NCBI GenBank assembly: GCA_001692895.1
Contig: KV748179.1
Coordinates: 2,418,001-2,482,000 of the forward strand
DNA from: Cenococcum geophilum 1.58
Taxonomy: Eukaryota > Ascomycota > Dothideomycetes > Gloniales > Gloniaceae
Length of the DNA: 64,000 bases
Reading direction: 5' to 3'
The position numbers and the translations under genes were made by a program. The notes beneath the pieces were generated by a model. That model did no database searches and was not told the DNA's origin. It saw only the letters and a list, made by a program, of their open reading frames with translations. Positions 24,923 through 36,841 of the stretch are shown here, piece by piece. Every line of letters starts with the position of its first letter. Position 1 is the stretch's first letter.

Positions 24923-27577
24923 TTGCTTAATCTCAATCTTATAGTTATACGGTTAGTAAGGTAGAAGTATATTAGACACTGCCTTAAAGAATACGTCCTT
25001 AAATTTCCGGTATTAATTAGGTAGTTTTTACTCCACTAGTTCTTTATCTATAAGCCCGCTTTTCTATCTACTAAGCTTACTTTCCTTTTCCTTAATTATT
25101 CGGTTAATTTTGTATAGGCTAGTTATAAAGGTAACGGTATTAGGCTAAACTAGGTTCTGGTAGAATCCTATAGCGCTAATATAGCAGATATTAACTAGTG
25201 GGAGGTCTATAGGTTTCTTTAGCGTCCGTTAGGCCGTGGTTTACGGTATAGGGTTTATAGTCTTCCTTAGCTTACGTTCTATTTTCCATAAGTTATCCTT
25301 CCTATTTATTAGTTTAGTATAGCGTCTAATATCCCTAACTTTCCTTTATAGCTTTATAGGGTTCTCCGTAGGGAACTTAGCTAGGTTATTACTAACTTTT
25401 TAGGTCTCTGGTGCGGGTGGCGTAATATAGGTAGTCTAAGGGCGGCGTAGTATATAGATCTGTTATGGGTTAAGCTATATATCCTTCTTAAAGGCCTAGT
25501 CTCTGCGTATAGCATCGGCCTAGTAAATGGTATTAATCTAGGGCTGTATAAGGTTTTCTATTATAATGCTAATTTCTTTTATAAAGGAAGGGGTTAGGGG
25601 TAGAGTTTTGGGCTAGATAAGCCATCTACTCTATACTTTAAGCTGTAAGCCTAAATAGGCTAGCTATTTTCTTCTTAAGATTATATTATAGCTTCCTAAG
25701 TCCATAATAAGAAAGGGGATATTATACTACCTTCGTCCGTTAACGCGGAGGTAGATCCGTAAGATAGTTATAATAGGTAGCCCTATCTATTCGTTATAAC
25801 TACGGGTAAGGATTAGTTTAGGTAGTTCTTTAAGGGGTGCATTTAAGAAGTTAGCTAGTTTTGTAACGCACTTTATATTAATTAAGGTAAAGGTATTTAC
25901 TCCTAAGTTAGCTAAAGCAGAGGTTAAAACTTAATATCTATTGCGAAATAAAGTATAAGGGATAGTGCAGCTTCTTCTACTAACTAGCTGACCTAGATCG
26001 ATATATAATATATCAATCCCTTTTAACCCTAAAGAGGAGTTTTCCTCTAGGGTTCCTCTTTTTCCGGCTCCGTACTATCCTCCTAAATTAATAGGACCTT
26101 ATTTATTTTTATCTTTATTAGGTAGTTCCTTATAGGGTGGCCTATTTAACCGTATAAGAAGTAAGCTTCTTAATCGCTAAGGGCCTATATATGGGGGTCG
26201 CTATATATAGGCCGGGTGTACACTAGGCCCGTAATAGGGGTAGCTGCGCGGCTAGCTATTGGGTTAGCTATAGGAGTTACTAATTATGCTAGGGCACTAC
26301 GGGCCGTACTTGTAGTACTTATGGCCTAGTTTGCAAGGTTTCTAGTTTTTAGCTAGTTAGCGCGTGCCTTAATTTAACGGAGGCCTTAGTTAATAGCTAG
26401 GCAATAGTCTATAAGTTTCTTTAACGTCTATACTATAGTATAAGCTAGTAATATAGCCTGCTGTAGGTCCAGGGTAAGCTTATTAAAGAGGTCTAGTAGT
26501 AGGTCTTCCTAAGGGATCTAGGCCTGTCTAGCTAGGTGTAGAAAGCGGGTTTAAAAGGCCGAAAAGGTCTCCGTTATTTTTATATTTAGGCTTTTATAGC
26601 TAAGGTAGGCGTTTTATACTTTAAAAGGGTCTTTATAAATAGAAGACAAGTATTTAATTATTTCTTCTTTAGAGATAAAGGGGTCTGCTAAGTCTTTAGT
26701 ATATCGCAGGCGTAAATATATCTAGGTGTCTCCGCCAGTACGGCCGAAAACATAGGCTATTCTGGCTTGGGCGTTAGGGAAATAGTCTGCATTAACTTTA
26801 AGCTTATCCCGTAATTAAAGCTTCTAATTATTAAATATAGGGTCGGTTCCGTCTATAAGTAGTAGGGGGTCCGTGACCTTTACTAACCGCTTTAGTGCTA
26901 TATAGGCCTTAGTAGATCTACTAAGGCGCTAGGATAGGGCCTAAAGGACTATAGTAAGTCTTTAGTTATCTAATAATAACTTATTATTAGATATAGGGGT
27001 ATCTCTAGCTTTAAGCAGCTCTCGTAATTGTTTAATTTCGGTATTAGCAGCCGCAAGCTCCGCCTAGGGGGTTAAAACGTTAATTATTTCTTTATCTAAA
27101 GTATTTAAGGGTCCTACAGCTGCTTTACCCGCTGCTATAGTTTATGGTATAGTGGTAGGGGTATTAGGTAATTCTAAGTAATTTCTTTAGGGGTTCTAGT
27201 CTGTGTGTATCTTATAGGTCCTTTCCTTAAGGTTCTATTCTTTTCTTTTAGGTCCTATCCTTATAGTTCTAGTAATATCCTTAGGATCCTATTCTGTGTT
27301 CTTATAGATATATTTAAGTTCCTTCTTAGGAAGAAAGAGTAGAGTGAGCTTTAGATAATGTTAGTGACTTAGTTAATTAAGACATAAGTACGGCAAAAGG
27401 GTCGCGCAAGCCTGTATAATTAAATTATCTATAAACGAGAATCTAAAGCTAAAGAAAGGAAAGGAGAAGAAGGGGAGCGCCGCTTGAAGCTATATACGAT
27501 CTTCGCGCCACGTGACCGCAACATGCAGCAATCTGTGGCAACTTGCCGGTGCGTAGTTCTGCCAGTGCCGTAATATA
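24923..27577 (-). mobile_element. Gypsy element G3, protease and gag half (right part)
   Basis: Continues the RT/RNase H fragment that stops at 7898. The junction is TTGCT on both sides of G2. On the minus strand, a retrotransposon gag domain can be read from about 26800 down to 26400, with blocks such as AYVFGRTGGDT and FQTRFLHLA. The gag start lies near 27200-27300. It ends with a probable LTR at 27359-27577. All frames are broken. Confidence 0.7.
27359..27577 (-). repeat. Probable 5' LTR of gypsy element G3
   Basis: 219 bp, starting TGTTAGTGAC and ending CCAGTGCCGTAATA, the same ending as the G1 LTR (RIP form of GTAACA). It contains a CACGTGA box near 27509. The partner LTR is outside the window or lost, so the left boundary is inferred only from the TGTTA start. 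Confidence 0.5.
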
Positions 27578-27871
27578 GCCTAGAGGTTGCATACGTAGTA
27601 TTATACGTAGTATAATACAACGGATATATATATATATATATATAGAGGCTTAGGCCAATAAATATTAAGCCGTCGGAGTGCTTAAAGTTATAGGTAAAAG
27701 GACGAGTTATATAAGGCTAGGAGAGAGAGCTACTAATAGAAGTAAAAGGGGGGTAAAAGTTGGTAAAAGTTAAGTTCGGAGGTGGCAATATTCTACTTTA
27801 GGAAGCCCTCTAGCCTAAAAAGGGAGGCGGTCTACTAGCACGAGCAAAACCCAGGGACGAGCAAAACCCCG
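27578..27871. other. Repeat-to-gene-island transition; AT microsatellite
   Basis: No coding sequence seen. It contains an (AT)n run near 27626-27645 and a near-perfect direct repeat CGAGCAAAACCC twice at about 27840-27868. Base composition shifts from RIP-type TA-rich to balanced by about 27880. Confidence 0.5.
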
Positions 27872-28227
27872 TGTCATGTTATGCCAATTATCTTCTAACT
27901 CATCCTACTTTGTTACTTCTCGCTTAAGTCACCACAGTCATAGCTATTAACAGCACTTCCTTTGTTGACCATTGATGCACAATAGCCTAACTGTCCTATG
28001 AGCACAAACCCAATCATTGTTAGTATTTCTTAACAGTTGCCATGGCACGATCTGTCAATCGGTAGTCCGTGCACCGATTATAAGAAAAGAAGAACTCGTG
28101 TGTAGATTGATCTATGAAGAAAAGAGACTATTTATACATAAGGTAGTACCCCCCCACAGGGGTCCCTAGAGAACGGTGAAACTAGATTGAAACCAGGTCG
28201 AGACAAATCTGAAGCTTATGTCTGACA
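27872..28227 (-). repeat. Solo-LTR-like sequence at the left edge of the gene island
   Basis: Bounded by TGTCATG (27872) and CTGACA (28227). Read on the minus strand it starts TGTCAGAC and contains TATAAATAG, a TATA-like box. The segment 28096-28227 aligns to plus-strand 47999-48141, most clearly over ACAGGGGTCCCTAGAGA (about 28155-28171). A hairpin with 7-bp arms (AATCGGT/ACCGATT) lies at 28057-28079. No pol sequence is attached, and no convincing target-site duplication flanks it, so the outer boundary is uncertain. Confidence 0.45.
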
Positions 28228-28373
28228 GTACCCGTCACGGTCGACACGATCTATATCAGCTGCGACGTTCCTAGAAGGGTAAATACTCTGTCCGACCCTC
28301 TGGGAATCCTGCATTTGCTGATGTTTTATTAGGCTAGTTCTAATCGAACTGCCGACGACCCCAAAACATACCC

Positions 28374-28884
28374 ATGAGCCCACATCATACCCACTTAGAT
28401 TGGCTTGAGCGCTGCAATCGACCTCTCGACTCACCCCTCGCGTACATGCTACCTATGCTCGCCAATAAATTCTTCGCTGCACTCCCTCTCCGCTTCACTC
28501 TCTTCAGCGCTATGAAGCACGCCCGCGACGGCTATAGCGTCCGCAACGCGATGTGGGCCGCCCTCGAAGCGTTTGATCAGTTCCAGAATCCTGTATCTTG
28601 GTCTCAGGAGCGTGAATATCAGTAGGACCGCCTACGCAACGCAGCATAGGGCGGGCAACGAGAGAATGGGAAGGATAGTGTCAACTCTAATCCGGGTATG
28701 TCATTTATCGTTACAAGATGGAGACTACTGGCACTCTAGGTGGAACTACGAAGAAGCAGTGCTGGAGCTTGAGTATCTAGGTACCCAAGAAGAGTCGGAA
28801 GAATTTGATGAGTTTTTGAGAAGTGCGGCGGGTTATCACTTAACCCGTCAGCGCCCGTCGATAAAGATTTGCTATTATTGTTGA
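28374..28884 (+). pseudogene. Decayed coding remnant of unknown family
   Basis: From ATG 28374 an 83-codon frame shows protein-like composition (for example ANKFFAALPLRFTLFSAMKH). It meets TAG at 28623 and again at 28647. Both could be C-to-T changes of CAG. The second half is open in another frame to 28884 (WNYEEAVLELEYLGTQEES), so a frameshift or a lost intron is needed to join the halves; a possible GTATGT donor lies near 28696. I do not recognise the family. An alternative is a live gene with an intron structure I could not resolve. Confidence 0.4.
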
Positions 28885-29250
28885 TTGGGTGTTTTGCATT
28901 TACCCAACCTCTCCGATTCGCCTAATTCTTATGGATAAGAGGGACCAATTTTGGCAGGTTAAGGGATACGTCGACCAGGGCTCCAAATATGATCAAAGAA
29001 CTTCTGACTAAAAAATTGTGTCTTTTAAAAGTTCCATCTCACCTGGAGTATGTATATCAAGATAGGCTGTGGCTACGCCCGAGATTCATTTTCAATAAAT
29101 CAGATGGTGAGGCCCAAAGGAATCTTAGAAAACACTTGGGGTGTTTCTCATGGCCTTTTTTGATTGAGTTCGAACGCTTTTCCGTTCCCAGACAACCAAG
29201 TATCCTGCAGTGCTCTAAAATCCAAACTTTGACTTCACAGCTGTAACAGA
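28885..29250. other. Intergenic, 3' side of the Sro7 homologue
   Basis: No supported gene. A plus-strand open frame at 28989-29246 lacks recognisable composition and lies antisense to the probable 3' UTR of the Sro7 homologue, so it is treated as chance. Confidence 0.5.
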
Positions 29251-32200
29251 TTAGCCTAAGTATTTTCCGTTGAGGTTGAACTTACCGCCCATTACTAAAT
29301 CCCTCTTCTGCTTTTGAACAAATTTGCCTACCTCATCCGCCCACCCAGCGCTATTACTCTCCAACTTATCCATCGAATCTCCCATGATTCCAAGTTTCTC
29401 AGTGCGTTCGTTGAGTTGCCTCTGCATGTAAGCCCAGTAACCTTCATCTTGACCCGCTGCTGACGATCCGGATGCTACTCCGGCAGTTCGGATTTCTGCC
29501 CTGCGCTGTTGCTCATCCGCACGTGCTTGCATAATCATTCGCTTGGAAGGTGGCCGATCGGGTCCACCAACTAATTGAAGCGGTCAGCCTGATGATAGTA
29601 ATGGATATCACCATACGAGACATACTGAGGATGTCCATGTCCGATGGTGTGATATACTGAGTGCCAGAGATCCACTGTAAATTTGATATCGTGGGCCTTG
29701 GTGGAATGATGAGTTCTGGGTTAAGCAAGGCATCCTTTGATCGGTTTCTATGGAAAGTCAGCGGTGTAAGACGATAGTGAAGGCAATACGTAACAAATTC
29801 TGGCCTGTGCCAAATATATTGATTAAAGCCATCTCCGAAGGGCCCTTCCATCCCAATATATCACCAGAGCTCGTGATTATCGCCTCAGAAAACCTTCGGA
29901 TATCTAGAAAACTGTCCACTTTAACAGATCCTATCTCCTTCAATGCAGGGATGGAGTATGCTCTCGCGCAACCATCACCATATAATCCAAGCAAGGCATA
30001 GCCAAGCTCCTGGTACCGGACAACTGCGGCAGAATCGCATAAAAACTCGTCCCAAGTCTTTTGTGCGCCCTTATGGGAGGCTGGCTTGAATAACCTCGCT
30101 CCTGATTGGGAAACAGCTAAGAGAACACCATTAACCTTGATACTGTTACGAAGATTTGCGACAGCTGCTTGGGAAGCATAAGCTGGACGGCCAGTGTCAG
30201 CGCTGAGCGGGGCAATGCGAATGATACAATCGCCTTGAGACAAAGAGCCAGCAAACTTCACTGTATACCGGCCAGATGAATCAGGAAGGAGTTTGAATGT
30301 AGCCAAGTGCCCCAGGTTAGTCCCAACATGTAATAGAATGCTCGAGTAATCTGCAACTGGTCAGACTAACCCAAGGCGACAAGATTCGACTCACCATCGC
30401 CGTCGAGCGTCATTACCTGTATCGCATTAATACAGATACTTGAATATTCTTGGTCATGGAATACGTACGCTGAACTCAATTGCTGTTGGCCACTCGGGTT
30501 TCACGGTACTTTGACTACTATTTCTCCGGAAACTACCTCGACTTTCCTGTTTGATAAAATCCCGAATGGCAGCATTGTAGATAATGGCAGGGCCACGCAA
30601 GTCAATCACTGCCAAGCTTCCTCCTTCAAATCCAACCGCTACGAAGCCCACGTCGGAAAGCTTCAAGGCTGAAACCGGACCATTCTGGTCGTCCAATAAG
30701 GTGAAAGGTAGAAGACCCTCCGTGAGAGCAGGATCCCTTCTCTCCGTGATATTGGTAAGGGCATTTAGGGTATTTGGACCAGGTGGTGGCGGCTCTTTTC
30801 CTGCATTCTTATTGTGACCCCAGCGGAATACGACTACCTCTCCACTCTTGAGCCCAACAGCCAGTTCTCCTGTTGCACCCGCAAGAGATATTTGGACAAT
30901 TTCTACGTCGTCTTGCCGACCCACAGCTCGCGTAAGGTCAATTTGAAGGAGGGCGTCATTCTCGATCTCATCACCGTGGCCAGCATCCCAAAGTCGCACC
31001 GTTCCATCTGCGTGGGCTGTTTGGACAATGTTACGGGATTCAAATCTTTTAAGCGGATGCTTAGCTTCAGCACCACCTTTTAAGATCAGTGGGCCTTGAG
31101 CTCGTCTCTCAGTCATTCCTAGCCATCTGTCTCGTTCTATGGGAGCTAGGAATGCGTAGGAGACAAAAGGATGTACGAATGTCATGGAGAGGTGTAGTTG
31201 ATTTGTTGGGGAAATTGGCAATCCGCTTGGGAAGCTTAGTGTAATGACTTCTCCAGATGATAGCAAAGCTAGGACAGCTATGGGATCGTGGGCACCTGCA
31301 AAGTGTGGTGATGAACGGGGTATAAGGCAAAAATCAACAACTTCGGCATTGGGCGGTGTTGGTAGTATTCTCTGGCGCTTTGGAGACTCGAAATGATTGG
31401 TTAGTACTTGCCAGGATGATGTCGCATATACCGGAGTTCGTCCAAGTTCAAAAAAGGTGAGCCCCTTTGTTGGTAATGTCGTAGGAGCTCCACCCGCAAT
31501 TATAATGCCAGTGTCATCAGGATCTTGGTTAGCACACCATGCAATCTTAAAAAGTGGCGCTTTGAAAGCAAACGTGCTTGGAGTTGAGCCAAGGCTGGTG
31601 CTGCCAACGCCAGGTTTGTCTACGTTGGTATCCTGCAGTGTTCTGGCCATAACCACTCGGCCGTCTTTTGGATCCCAAAAAACAAGACTACCATCTTCAT
31701 GTCCAGTTAAGATAAAGGTTCCGGTGGGATGCCAAACGGCTTGTGTCAGTGCCGGAGTTCTCGCTATGTTGATCGCCGAAGGATCGGAGTCTCCGCCTGG
31801 AGCCCCTCTTGGCAGCTGATATTGGAAAAATTTGACCGGTTTGTTCTGCTTGAAAGAATATATAATAGCGCCATCATTATATCCTATCAGTAATGTACCG
31901 ATATCTCTCGGGTGGAAGGAAAGGGCAACGATGGGCGACACCGGTGCTCGGGGATTTTGCTTTTTCCAGAAGTTGGGTATCTTAAAAGGCGCTAGGTTTT
32001 CACGATCGAGGTCGTAGGCTAGGATCTCGCCTGCAAGACCTTGTTAGCAATTTTTGCGATTTTGGGTTGTGGATAAGCAGACCATTCTGAGTTCCCAAGA
32101 GCACATAATCTAATGTAGGGTCGCTATGCAGCGCAGTGATCTTTGCTGGTGGAGAGTAAGAGGCTAAGAGATTTTTCGTCTCTAGAGAAAACACTGAAAG

Positions 32201-32557
32201 ATCATTCTTTGAATCTAGGCAAAGGATCTTGTCGGCGCAAAACTGCAATACTTTTACTGAGGCTCTTCTAGGCAGAGGCAGGATTACATCGATGCGCTTC
32301 TGGCCGAAGACATATATTTGCCCGTTTCCAAACTGAGTATCATTGGTTGCTACAGCTAGAAGAGACTGCACAGGATCGTAGGCTATCTGCGAAATTTGAG
32401 AGTTGATGCCAAAGCGGCTAATCTGTCGAAGTGTTAGAGAGGCCAAAGCCGGGGGTCCAGATTGCCTTACGTCGTCAATGACGAAGAGGTCAGGACCTAA
32501 ACCAGCGGACAAGTCGTTCTGAACGCCTGCCTGCTTGCCACGCAAAAGATGTGCCAT
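29251..32557 (-). CDS. sro7: Sro7/tomosyn (Lgl-family) exocytosis protein
   Basis: Six exons: 32557-32083, 32030-30469, 30416-30395, 30350-29795, 29747-29626, 29570-29251, giving 1018 residues, the size usual for fungal Sro7. Introns are 44-55 bp with GT..AG ends; the first has a TGCTAAC branch site. All phases join cleanly. The start MAHLLRGKQAG is typical of ascomycete members. The body is WD40-like beta-propeller sequence (HPRDIGTLLIGY near residue 197; GHEDGSLVFWDPKDG). The C-terminus (about 962-1005, NERTEKLGIMGDSMDKLES) resembles an R-SNARE/tomosyn motif with Arg968 at the zero-layer position. Known family role: binds the plasma-membrane t-SNARE Sec9 and Sec4 GTPase, regulating vesicle docking and polarity. 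Function here is inferred from homology. Confidence 0.9.
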
Positions 32558-33350
32558 GTTGTTGAGAGTCGGGCATTCTTTGATGTTTGAGAACTGTTAG
32601 CCACCTGGCGGGAGCTCTGGGAGTAGACGTCAGAGGGCGGCACCCAGCGAGAGTACTCATCATCCTGCTTAGCGTATATTATAGAACGATGTTTTGGTGC
32701 CTTAGGTTTTATACAAACATTTTTGACTAGCAGAAGCTAAAATTAATCGATGCATTGTTGATACAAATGGCCTACTTTAACTCCCCCTTCATGCTCACAA
32801 ACTTTTCGGTTTGAGCATGGCAGTGTGTTATGAATGAGAAAAGCACAGTCTTTTTTGATCCACATCGACGGTAGAAGGATGCAAAATCCCCTTCGCACTC
32901 ACCCGAATGACTTGGTTAAAGAAATGAAGTAACACCCCAAATCTCCACCTCAAGTGCCACATACGCATACACCCTTGGGATAAGCCAAGAAACAAGTTCA
33001 TTCCGTCCAGAGACACCATCTATCCACCCTGTCCTTGTGTGGGTCTCGAATACCTAGACCAGAAACATGAAAACAAGATTAAGCAAAGGCACACTCTTCT
33101 CTTAAGGAAAAGTACTCCGTACTGTGGACTTCTACCATCGACACTCAGTAGCTGTAGTTAACCAGGAAGATAAATTCAACCATACTGCAACGGGGAATAC
33201 CAATTTGGTTGTGTTACTAAACTCGGATCGCGGTGGAGGCGGGACTAGTTATCGCGGGGCAGTAAATGTGTGGATGTATACATTACTGTGCATCAATGGG
33301 AGCCGTCGACATTCTGTCTAACAGTTTGGCTGGGGGGGGGGATCTGTCGG
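32558..33350. other. Intergenic between two minus-strand genes
   Basis: Holds the 5' flank of the Sro7 homologue and the 3' flank of the next gene upstream. A run of ten G lies at about 33332-33341, ten bases beyond the neighbouring stop codon. Short open frames (32828-33019, 33124-33321) have no protein-like features. No tRNA or other RNA gene seen. Confidence 0.5.
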
Positions 33351-36253
33351 CTACGCTACCATCGGGGTGCCATTAACCTGCTGCTGTCCGCCATACTGAC
33401 CATTTGGTGGCTGTGGTGTCCCCGAGTCCCGCCGGTTTGCATTGCCTTGGGCAGCCATACGAGCTTGAGGTTGCATAGCAAGCTGTGCACGTTGTCGGTC
33501 CATCATCAGCTGCTGCTGTTCCGTTGTCATGGAAGTATGAAAACCACTCGGTCCTAGAGCAGAAGGTGTGGCTGGTTGAGGGGTTCCGTATTGTGCAGCG
33601 CTTTGCGAGACAGGTTGATTAAAATAACTACCGCCTCGGGCCTGGGTATTGGCGGTAGGTGTACCGTATGAAGAGCGCGAGGCGGCATATGGAGTCTGGG
33701 TTGGCTGATTAGGTTGTTGACCAGCTTTGAGAGGGGATACAGTGCGCATGTGGGGGCTTTGGGAAGAGCCATAATTGTTATACATTGGCGCAACATTCTG
33801 CGGTCGTTGTTGGTAATTGGCCTGGGGCTGTTGGTATCGGTTTTGGGATTGAGTCTGGGGTGTGGATTGGTAGTATTGAGAACCACCTATACCATAATTG
33901 CCCGGCTGTCCAGACCGCTGGTGGTAGAATTGTCCTGAATTGTTCTGACTGTATGAAGATCTTGATGTTTGCTGACCAAATGCTTGCGTCGCAGGATAGC
34001 TAGTCCTTGGGGTGCTATTGCCGTAATTTCCCGGAGTTTGGTATGGCTGCGTTGAACTAGTCGATGAGCGTTGGTAATGAACTGATGGGGAACGATGTGG
34101 CGCTTGCTGCTGGGGGTAATAAGACTGAGGACCTTGCGTAGACCTGGAGACTGGTGCGTGAGATGCAGGGGTTGCGCGAGGGTATTGGTTGCTAGAAGGG
34201 GGAAAATGTGAGTGCGTTCCAACCGGACCGGATCCCATTCGCACACCAGGAGTAGATCCAACGGCTGCACTCAATGCTGCAGCCTTGGCTAATCGTGACA
34301 CCTGATCTTCTTCCAAGACCCCACGATAGTCTTTAGTTTCGATTAAGAGGTTACGACTGATATTCAACTCTGCAAGCTGCTCACCATTCAACTTAGCAAT
34401 AGCAAACGGAGGAAGGCTGGATATCATTAGAGATAGTTGAGATTTCAAAATGTTGTAGGTGTCAATCTCGGCTGTGGACGGGCTAGACGGGCTCCCCACT
34501 AAGGAGACAAGCGACGCATTCTGGATCACCGGAGTGCGGGAATTCGTAGCCAAGGATGAGTTTCGGATTCGCTGGTGTGAGGCAAGGGTTTCTAGCATGT
34601 CAGAAATCTCCTTCAGAATTTCATTGGTGTCTTTATCGAGTCCAGAATTTGTAGAAGATTTGGTGGTGAAACCGTTCTCAGGGGGAGTAAAGTTCTCAAC
34701 AGCTTCTTTGAAACCTTCCTCTTCATCCAGAGTGCTTGCACCATTCACAGTAGTTGCTTTCTCGCTGTCTAAAAGGGCAGGATCTATAGCAAACGCTTCT
34801 TCAAAACGCTTTTCTCCCACTTTCTGCCACCAGACACGATTTTTGGTTTGCTCTGGGACTATCGCAGTTGCATCATCACGACTTGGGGCAAAGCTTGAGT
34901 ACGCACTCCTGAACAAAGCATCCTCTTTGGCTTGCTGCAGAGCTGCGAGAGCCGCCTCGGAGGGTGCTGGATGGGCCTCACCCGTACTTAGTGCGCGCTG
35001 TCTATTCTTCTGCTTGGCGGTCGGTGATGATGGCTCTTTAGGTAAGTCTACGCCACTATATCCCAGCCATTGACCAGTAGATAAGTTTTGTGTAGGATAC
35101 ATATATGTGCCTTTACGGCTAGCCTTCGGAATCAGATCCTGAGGCACGAAACTTATGGTAGTTCCTCGTGTTGTTAATTGCTTTGCCGGCTTTGGTGGGC
35201 TTAGGTGCGGCATGTTTGCTGGAGGGGCGAACAATTCGCCAAATGTTGGACCCGTGTCTTTTCCATTCATTGCGTCTTCTTCGTATATTGGGACAATCTT
35301 CGTTGTTGAAATAATGTTGGGCAAACTGGATTCACGAAGAGGAAGCGTGATTTTAATGGAGGCATCCAGTTCTGTAGGTGTACCGGAGTCGTTAGATGAC
35401 GGCACTCGGAACGGTTGTTGCAAACTTGAGAAGAGTTGCTTGGGACCCTGAGCACTCCCATATAGCGTTAGAACAGTCCGGCTGTCTTGGATCTCGTCCG
35501 CCATAGTATGGTCCTGCTTCGCTCCGGTTGCTCCATTCGTTGGCTTAACGTCATCAATACCGTCCTCTATTTGTTCAGTGACATGATTTGAGGACCGTGA
35601 AATTCGCTGCGTCTCTCGAGTAACTATGTTTTTCAAGGCTTTCTGGAGAGCGAGAGCTCCCGTAACGAGTTGGGTGTCTTCGAGGGAAGATTGAGAATAC
35701 CGATTCGTGGAGCCATTGGCTAGGTTCTCATTGGATTTGATAGAAGAGAGAATATCTGTACTTGCGGTATCAACGTCCTCTACTAAGGCTTCTAAGGAAG
35801 AGTATGATCCGTCTTGTATTCGGCTAGCGATAGTCGTTGGTTCTTCGTGTTGGGCTAGTTTAGTGCGCTTAGCCGATGGTTCTCCAGCAGGAGATCGGTT
35901 CGTTAAAGTGTTAATAGGAAGGTTAAGGATGGAAGGTTGGGTATCATGGCTACGGAGTAGTTAATATTAGTATCTGTATTAATGTTCAGATTGGTGATCG
36001 GTTGACTGGGGGTGATTGTAGGGCTAAGGATTGGTGAAGACATCACAAACCTCCTCAAAACTGCTAATATGTCTTCCAGTAGATGTTGTAAATCTTTGTC
36101 CGGACTCTTTGCAGGCTCGTCTGCTGGCTCAGAGGTTGCGCCGTTGGCCTGGAGCTCGGTGCTGCTGTGGGACCGCTTCCGCTTTGTGATGGACGTGGAT
36201 GATGTGGAGGAGTTGAGTGATGGTGGGGTCAAGGTCCCGTTGGCTGTTGCCAT
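33351..36253 (-). CDS. Q-rich nuclear protein with bromodomain-like N-terminus; possible RSC subunit
   Basis: Two exons, 36253-36051 and 35949-33351, with a 101-bp intron (GTTTGT..CCGTAG, branch TATTAAC); product 933 residues. Visible: basic NLS KRKR at 24-27; a helix at about 53-68 (LQHLLEDILAVL); a bromodomain-like helix pair at about 107-130 (TIASRIQDGSYSSLEALVED); a conserved-looking block TQNLSTGQWLGYSGVDLP at about 350-370; WWQKVGEKRFEEAF near 440-454; and a Q/S/Y/P-rich disordered tail from about 650 to the end. This layout suggests a fungal chromatin-remodelling subunit of the Rsc58 kind (RSC/SWI-SNF). That name is recalled by resemblance only and should be taken as tentative. Nuclear location is supported by the NLS. 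It is divergently arranged with the next gene. Confidence 0.8.
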
Positions 36254-36841
36254 GTTGATGAGGGACTCTTATTGTTGTCGTTTTCTGGCGATGCAACAGA
36301 TGTGCAACGCGCTCTGGGCGACAAGTCTCGGTCTCCAAATCCTTAACCCTTCACTGGGTCACGTCCGCTTCTCGGCGCAAAAGCTGGCTGAGTGAGCTCC
36401 TAGGCAGAGAGGAGGTCGAGTCGCGCAGTCGAGGTTCCACGACGTGAATGAAGTGAGAGTAATCGGCGTCGATGTATTGACGGACGGAGCTAGATTGTCG
36501 AAAGTGGTTTTGGGGGGGGGGTGGTCGGGTTCGCGAGACAAACGCAGAGGAACGCGGAAGCACGGAGGGAGCTGGGCTGTCCCCAACGCAAGGTATGCGG
36601 GCGAATGCGCAGCAATCACGATGCTCTGGCAAAGCAGCCACCTTGTCCGTGAAGATAGAATATCTCTTGAAGAGTAGGTTTTCAGATGGCGATATACTGC
36701 TGTTGCGTGTGGGTTGATTTCTTTCCATAAAGCATCACATAATCTGTGACTAAGCGTATTATCTGCCTTCTATTCAGATTTCCCAAATAACCGCGGCGAA
36801 TATTACGTCCACCGCAGTTACCTCCCTCGCATCTTCAATGA
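36254..36841. promoter_or_regulatory. Divergent intergenic (bidirectional promoter) region
   Basis: 588 bp separate the start codons of the bromodomain-like gene (-) and the mitochondrial-type gene (+), so both promoters and 5' UTRs must lie here. It contains a run of ten G at about 36512-36521 and no clear TATA box. A 125-codon minus-strand frame (36351-36728) overlaps the presumed leader of the left gene; it has no recognisable domain and is not called. Confidence 0.55.

Noticed and set aside
28989..29246. 85-codon plus-strand frame beside the Sro7 stop codon
   Set aside because: No recognisable composition or splice signals; overlaps the likely 3' UTR of the minus-strand gene.
31397..31819. 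140-codon plus-strand frame
   Set aside because: Antisense shadow of the Sro7 homologue.
34459..35073. 204-codon plus-strand frame
   Set aside because: Antisense to the long exon of the bromodomain-like gene; composition mirrors that exon.
36351..36728. 125-codon minus-strand frame upstream of the bromodomain-like gene
   Set aside because: Lies in the divergent promoter/leader, low-complexity Pro/Ser/Arg composition, no domain; could at best be an upstream ORF.
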